In this document: positions 4,245-5,172 of the stretch, one piece after another
Layout: each line of letters starts with the position of its first letter
Position numbering within the stretch: the first letter of the stretch is position 1
Assembly: GCA_045542315.1 (NCBI GenBank)
Contig: JAZQKU010000037.1
Coordinates: forward strand, 1 to 5,172
DNA: 5,172 bases
DNA from: RGIG5299 sp045542315
Lineage (GTDB): Bacteria; Bacillota; Clostridia; Oscillospirales; RGIG5299
Direction of reading: 5' to 3'
Program-made: the position numbers and the translations under genes
The notes under the pieces: model-generated
What the model was told of the DNA's origin: nothing
Database searches by the model: none
The model's input: only the letters and a program-made list of their open reading frames with translations

Positions 4245-5172
4245 TCTTGCGGTTATTTCGCTTTTGCCAAGAATTTTTGCCTTTATCTGAAGAAAGTCTG
4301 TAATTGAAATCCCATCGTCACCGTTAGTGTTCGCCGCATCGGCAAACACGCCCGAAAGAAGATTCTTTCCAAGTATATGCGCCTTGACCGCAATCATATC
4401 CGTTACGGTAACGTTTCCATCACCGCTCGTATCGCCCGTGACGATAACGGTGTAGGTTGCATTTACGGTATCAACATCTATCAGATCTACCGTCATACCC
4501 GTTCCCACCTTTGAATCTGCATCTACCTCTACGCCATCTTTATAGACCTTACAGAACTTTCCGCCTCCGACTCCCTCAAGAAGTTCTTGTGCCGTTGTAC
4601 CCCCAGTAATTTTACGTATGCTGTTCCCCTTTACCTTGTAGGTTCCAGAAGAAAGTTCCTTTGGAGCCCTGGGATTTACGGTTACCTCAAAAGAATCAGT
4701 TTTATCTTTATAAACGATGACAACTGTTTTTGTTCCTACCTCGGTATCGAAACCGTTTACGGTATAATCAGTGACATTTTCACTCGTATTATTGTTATAA
4801 TATGCCGTTACGGTCATTCCCGTAGGATCGAACGGATCTCCTGCGAGATATTCAAGCTTATTTGGCAAAGTAGTGACTGCTATAGATATAATCGATTTGG
4901 GAACTACCTCGACCTCAAATTCGGCGGTCTTGCCGTTATAGGCTACAGTAAAAATTTTTGTGCCGGGAGTTGTATCATATCCCGAAAGTATATAATCAGT
5001 GACCTTTTCGCTTGTATTATTGTTGTAATGAGCAGTAACAACCATACCTGTTGCATCGAATTCGAGTCCCTCGATGTAGGTGAGCTTATCCGGGAGGTTG
5101 GTTATCTCGATTGAAACAAGCTCTTTCGGGGTGACTTCAACATCGAATTCAGCGGTCAACTCTTTATAGGTT
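4242..5172 (-). CDS. Extracellular protein with Ig-like repeats and C-terminal type I dockerin (5' end outside window)
   Basis: The frame stays open to the right edge, so the N-terminus, including any signal peptide or catalytic domain, lies outside; the TTG at 5159 is an internal Leu codon. Using that Leu as residue 1, two complete bacterial Ig-like modules (group 3 type) run at about 10-85 and 86-161, after the tail of a third, with a 76-residue period (EFDVEV, EFEVEV, SFEVTV ends). Each has a TGM.VTA.YNNNTSE.VTDY core. Residues 170-240 form a small module often found before dockerins. Residues 241-305 are a dockerin: calcium loops DTSGDGNVTVTD (243-254) and NTNGDDGISITD (277-288), each followed by a helix ending in K(A)(H/K)ILGK. 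Loop 2 has Asn at position 1 and Asp at position 6, where Asp and Gly are usual. The dockerin should bind a cohesin, plausibly the one encoded just downstream. Confidence 0.87.
   Translation of the reverse strand, partial: TYKELTAEFDVEVTPKELVSIEITNLPDKLTYIEGLEFDATGMVVTAHYNNNTSEKVTDYILSGYDTTPGTKIFTVAYNGKTAEFEVEVVPKSIISIAVTTLPNKLEYLAGDPFDPTGMTVTAYYNNNTSENVTDYTVNGFDTEVGTKTVVIVYKDKTDSFEVTVNPRAPKELSSGTYKVKGNSIRKITGGTTAQELLEGVGGGKFCKVYKDGVEVDADSKVGTGMTVDLIDVDTVNATYTVIVTGDTSGDGNVTVTDMIAVKAHILGKNLLSGVFADAANTNGDDGISITDFLQIKAKILGKSEITAR
4690..5149 (-). repeat. Tandem 228-bp coding repeats (Ig-like modules)
   Basis: Two complete 76-codon modules repeat in phase. For example, near-identical segments encoding NNNTSE(K/N)VTDY begin at matching points 228 bases apart (GTGAC at 4771 and at 4999 on the + strand). 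The DNA copies have diverged mostly at third positions, so the duplication is not very recent. At least the tail of one more copy enters at the right edge. Confidence 0.8.

Noticed and set aside
4587..5114. 175-residue + strand open frame, plus others opposite the cohesin gene (3161-3472, 4001-4210, 4092-4307)
   Set aside because: These are antisense shadows of two well-supported repeat-domain genes with clear domain motifs, and none has a convincing start region.
4690..5149. Repeated segments considered as a CRISPR array or mobile repeat
   Set aside because: The period is 228 bases, a whole number of codons, lies inside one reading frame, and matches a protein-domain repeat.
5157..5159. TTG at 5159 as start of the dockerin protein
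   Set aside because: The frame stays open to the window edge and the residues there continue an Ig-like repeat (TYKELTAEFDVEV), so the Leu codon is internal.

Overview
This window looks like chromosome of a low-to-moderate GC Clostridia-type Firmicute, most likely a gut or rumen Oscillospirales/Ruminococcaceae-like anaerobe. This is an inference from three things: strong AGGAG-type ribosome binding sites, an araM-type glycerol-1-phosphate dehydrogenase, and a cohesin/dockerin surface-protein pair of the kind typical of that group. The window holds five protein genes, two of them cut by the window edges. I see no tRNA, rRNA, CRISPR array or transposase.

Left part (1-1902, + strand): a compact two-gene operon. 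The 5'-truncated first gene is an sn-glycerol-1-phosphate dehydrogenase (AraM/EgsA family). One base after its stop codon begins a NagD/AraL-like HAD phosphatase. The same two families sit side by side in the Bacillus subtilis arabinose operon (araL-araM), here in the opposite order. The pair probably makes and then dephosphorylates a glycerol-1-phosphate-type metabolite, or feeds and controls a G1P-based lipid or polymer pathway.

Middle part (1903-2998): an AT-richer island. It starts with a hairpin element, then a clean intrinsic terminator whose loop also supplies a -35-like box, then a perfect tandem 14-bp duplication carrying two extended -10 boxes. After a leader of about 120 nt comes a single YdcF/DUF218-family gene (2152-2766). 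This is followed by a dense row of six hairpins (2777-3000) lying between the convergent YdcF and cohesin genes. The two outer edges of this island are inverted copies of one roughly 47-bp element, each starting 1-2 bases from the stop codon of the flanking gene, or overlapping it. This makes the island look like a cassette or a region bounded by repeated extragenic palindromes.

Right part (2999-5172, - strand): an operon of two secreted proteins, read right to left. The upstream gene (N-terminus outside the window) encodes Ig-like repeats ending in a type I dockerin. The downstream gene encodes a signal peptide, a cohesin domain, two cadherin-like beta-sandwich domains, a Ser/Glu-rich stalk and a C-terminal membrane anchor. 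Together they suggest a small cell-surface docking system: a membrane-held cohesin and a dockerin-bearing extracellular protein made from the same transcript.
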